NCBI GenBank assembly: GCA_046727955.1
Contig: JBKPDO010000390.1
Span: 1 to 7,857 of the forward strand
Source: DASVXQ01 sp046727955
Lineage (GTDB): Bacteria; Actinomycetota; CALGFH01
DNA length: 7,857 nucleotides
Direction: 5' to 3'
Shown here: positions 6,493-7,857 of the stretch, piece by piece
Position numbering within the stretch: position 1 is the first letter of the stretch
How the letters are laid out: each line of letters opens with the position of its first letter
Notes under the pieces: model-generated
What the model was told of the DNA's origin: nothing
The model's database searches: none
What the model saw: the letters and a program-made list of their open reading frames with translations, nothing else
Made by a program: the position numbers and the translations under genes

Positions 6493-6554
6493 TCTTCCTC
6501 CTGCCACAGCTCCGGAACGACCGTCGCGGTGATGTCGAGCCAGTGGTGACGCGG

Positions 6555-7712
6555 TTACGTGGCCGCGATTCCTTCGCTCCCTGGGGCGATGCTGATCGCG
6601 CCCAGTTTGCTGAGGCTGCCGTCGCCGGTGACCGCGAAGGTGTCGAGCGTTCCGGAGGCGGCGCTGTCGCCGGTCTCCAGATAGAGGAAGCGGGCGTCGC
6701 TGGAGGCGGCGCTGTCGATCGGCCCGGATTCGGTCGTGGCGACGGTCCCGGTGGCACCGATCAGCGCCGGGGCCCCGTCGGTGCCCAGCGTGTAGCCGCT
6801 GAGCGTGTTGCTGCCGGTGTTGGAGACGTAATAGAGGCCGCCGACACGGGTCACCCAGCAGAGCGCGATCTGGCCGTCTGACAGCGAATGCGGGTCGGCC
6901 AGGCTTCCGTCCGAGCCGAGCGTGTAGGTGGACAGGTCGCTCGCGCCGGTCTCGGCGACGACCAGCCGCCCTGAGGCTGGGTCGAAGGTGAACGCGAACG
7001 GCACCGGCGTCGCCGACGCGCTGACCCTTGGTGCGGCCGACAGGCGTCCGTCGGCGGCGACCGAGAAGACGTCGATGTGGCTGCCGCTCGCCTTGGTCAC
7101 GACCAGCAACTGGCTGCCGTCCGGGCTGAAGCCGATCTGGCCGGGCGAGGTGAGGAAGTTTGGCGGGTCGCTGTTGGCGAGCCCGAGGCTCCGCGCCGAG
7201 CCCGGCATCGCGGCCAGTTGGGAGCCAGCGATGCGGAAGCCTTGCACGGTGCCCGCGCCGCCCGCGTTGAGCACGTAGAGCAGATTCCCATGAACGGTCA
7301 GGCTGTCCGGGAAGCCGCCACCCGAGGAAACGACATCGGCGAGGTGAAGCTTGTCGCCCTGTACCTCGAACGCAGAGACGGAATTACTGCCGGCGTTCAC
7401 CGCGAACAGCATCGAACGCCCGCTGTCGTAGACGAGCGAGCCCTGCGAGGCGAGCGCGGCGGCGCTCATCTCCGGCGGCTCTCCCGCAGCCCGCCCCCCG
7501 AGACCGCCAGTCGCGTAACTGCCCGCCACCGTCAAGCTGCCGTCGCTGGCGCGGTCGAACACGGCGACCTGGTTGCCGCCCGTGCCGTCCGTCTGCACGA
7601 ACACCACACCTTGCTTTGATGACGGGCTGGACTTCCCGCCGGCCGCGAGGGCACCCGCAGCGCCTAGCGTAACCAGCCCAACCAGCACTAACCGGATAAG
7701 CACGCTTCTCAT
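6555..7712 (-). CDS. Exported lactonase-family beta-propeller protein (YVTN-like)
   Basis: The ATG at 7712 gives 385 residues starting MRSVLIRLVLVGLVTLGAAG, a signal peptide with a basic start, a hydrophobic core and a likely cleavage after ALA. No lipobox Cys is present, so the product is probably secreted or held near the cell surface. The mature part has about seven propeller repeats: VVFVQTDGTGGNQVAVFD, MLFAVNAGSNSVSAFEV, LLYVLNAGGAGTVQGFRI, QLLVVTKASGSHIDVFSV, RLVVAETGASDLSTYTL, LYYVSNTGSNTLSGYTL and FLYLETGDSAASGTLDTFAV. This is the pattern of the 6-phosphogluconolactonase-like/YVTN propeller family. Cytosolic Pgl-type enzymes share the fold, but export argues against a role in the pentose phosphate pathway, and the function of such secreted members is mostly unknown. 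A GTG at 7757 would add 15 residues before the signal peptide and is less likely. No strong ribosome binding site is visible. The gene appears intact and ends with a hairpin terminator. Confidence 0.85.
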   Translation of the reverse strand: MRSVLIRLVLVGLVTLGAAGALAAGGKSSPSSKQGVVFVQTDGTGGNQVAVFDRASDGSLTVAGSYATGGLGGRAAGEPPEMSAAALASQGSLVYDSGRSMLFAVNAGSNSVSAFEVQGDKLHLADVVSSGGGFPDSLTVHGNLLYVLNAGGAGTVQGFRIAGSQLAAMPGSARSLGLANSDPPNFLTSPGQIGFSPDGSQLLVVTKASGSHIDVFSVAADGRLSAAPRVSASATPVPFAFTFDPASGRLVVAETGASDLSTYTLGSDGSLADPHSLSDGQIALCWVTRVGGLYYVSNTGSNTLSGYTLGTDGAPALIGATGTVATTESGPIDSAASSDARFLYLETGDSAASGTLDTFAVTGDGSLSKLGAISIAPGSEGIAAT

Positions 7713-7755
7713 TGGCACTAATCCGAAAATCCACGGTGAGTGGGCAGGCGGCAGC

Positions 7756-7772
7756 ACCCGGCGGAGCCGGGT
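7756..7772 (-). terminator. Short hairpin downstream of the right-edge gene
   Basis: ACCCGGC (7756-7762) and GCCGGGT (7766-7772) form a 7-bp stem with a GGA loop, starting 24 bases past the TGA at 7797. It could end transcription of the partial gene at the window edge before the beta-propeller gene. It is short, so support is modest. Confidence 0.35.
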
Positions 7773-7796
7773 CCAAGCAGAGCCGATGGGTGGCGG

Positions 7797-7857
7797 TCAG
7801 GCGGCGGGCTGCAGGGTGACCGTGTAGCCCAGCGCCTCCAGTTGGCGGACGTGGTTG
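7797..7857 (-). CDS. C-terminal end of a gene leaving the window, possibly a transposase
   Basis: Only the last 19 codons are visible, reading NHVRQLEALGYTVTLQPAA and then TGA. Codon use fits a real actinobacterial gene. A short basic-amphipathic helix followed by LGYxVTLxPAA is an ending I associate with transposases in actinomycetes, so a transposase is a reasonable guess given the mobile DNA in the window. The family cannot be fixed from so little sequence. The 5' part lies beyond position 7857. Confidence 0.4.
   Translation of the reverse strand, partial: NHVRQLEALGYTVTLQPAA

Noticed and set aside
1158..7712. zwf and the lactonase-like gene as two steps of one oxidative pentose phosphate module
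   Set aside because: They are about 4 kb apart in separate units with terminators between, zwf is frameshifted, and the propeller protein has a signal peptide.

Overview
This window is high-GC DNA with strong G/C preference at third codon positions. It carries large ATP-binding LuxR (LAL) regulator sequence, actinomycete-style integrase sequence and long GC-rich hairpin terminators. It most likely comes from a filamentous or soil actinomycete (Actinomycetota); the genus cannot be set from sequence alone.

Layout. (1) 1-342, plus strand: the last membrane segments of an MFS transporter, cut off at its 5' side by an in-frame stop. (2) 343-1157: gene-poor relic DNA with an operator-like palindrome (540-560), a short coding-like scrap (557-685) and a decayed tyrosine-integrase core on the minus strand (about 872-1110). 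(3) 1158-2584, minus: a complete glucose-6-phosphate dehydrogenase gene (zwf) broken by one missing base near 2384. (4) 2726-2883, minus: an unrecognised coding tail without a start, then a 14-bp hairpin terminator (2920-2952). (5) 2963-3916, minus: an intact short-chain dehydrogenase/reductase (SDR). (6) 3917-4137: a divergent promoter region with two perfect inverted repeats. (7) 4132-5493, plus: the N-terminal part of a LAL-family regulator, damaged by an internal deletion and a frameshift and then cut by an insertion sequence. (8) 5494-6427: an IS630-family element of 934 bp with clear ends in a CTAG target; its minus-strand transposase has a large deletion and at least three frameshifts. 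(9) 6462-6492: a strong hairpin terminator. (10) 6555-7712, minus: an intact exported seven-bladed beta-propeller protein of the lactonase (YVTN-like) family. (11) 7797-7857, minus: the last 19 codons of a gene leaving the window, possibly a transposase.

Only the SDR and the exported beta-propeller look intact. The transporter, integrase, zwf, regulator and transposase are all truncated or frameshifted, so the region reads as an accessory or decaying segment shaped by mobile DNA. Many breaks are single-base, often in G or C runs, so part of the damage could be sequencing or assembly error. The deletions in the regulator and transposase cannot be explained that way. The SDR and the LAL regulator are divergent neighbours and may once have been a regulator-target pair. 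I see no CRISPR array, tRNA, rRNA or clearly new defence or biosynthetic system. The most informative objects are the IS630 relic, whose transposase stop codon is completed by its target site, and the multiply broken LAL gene.
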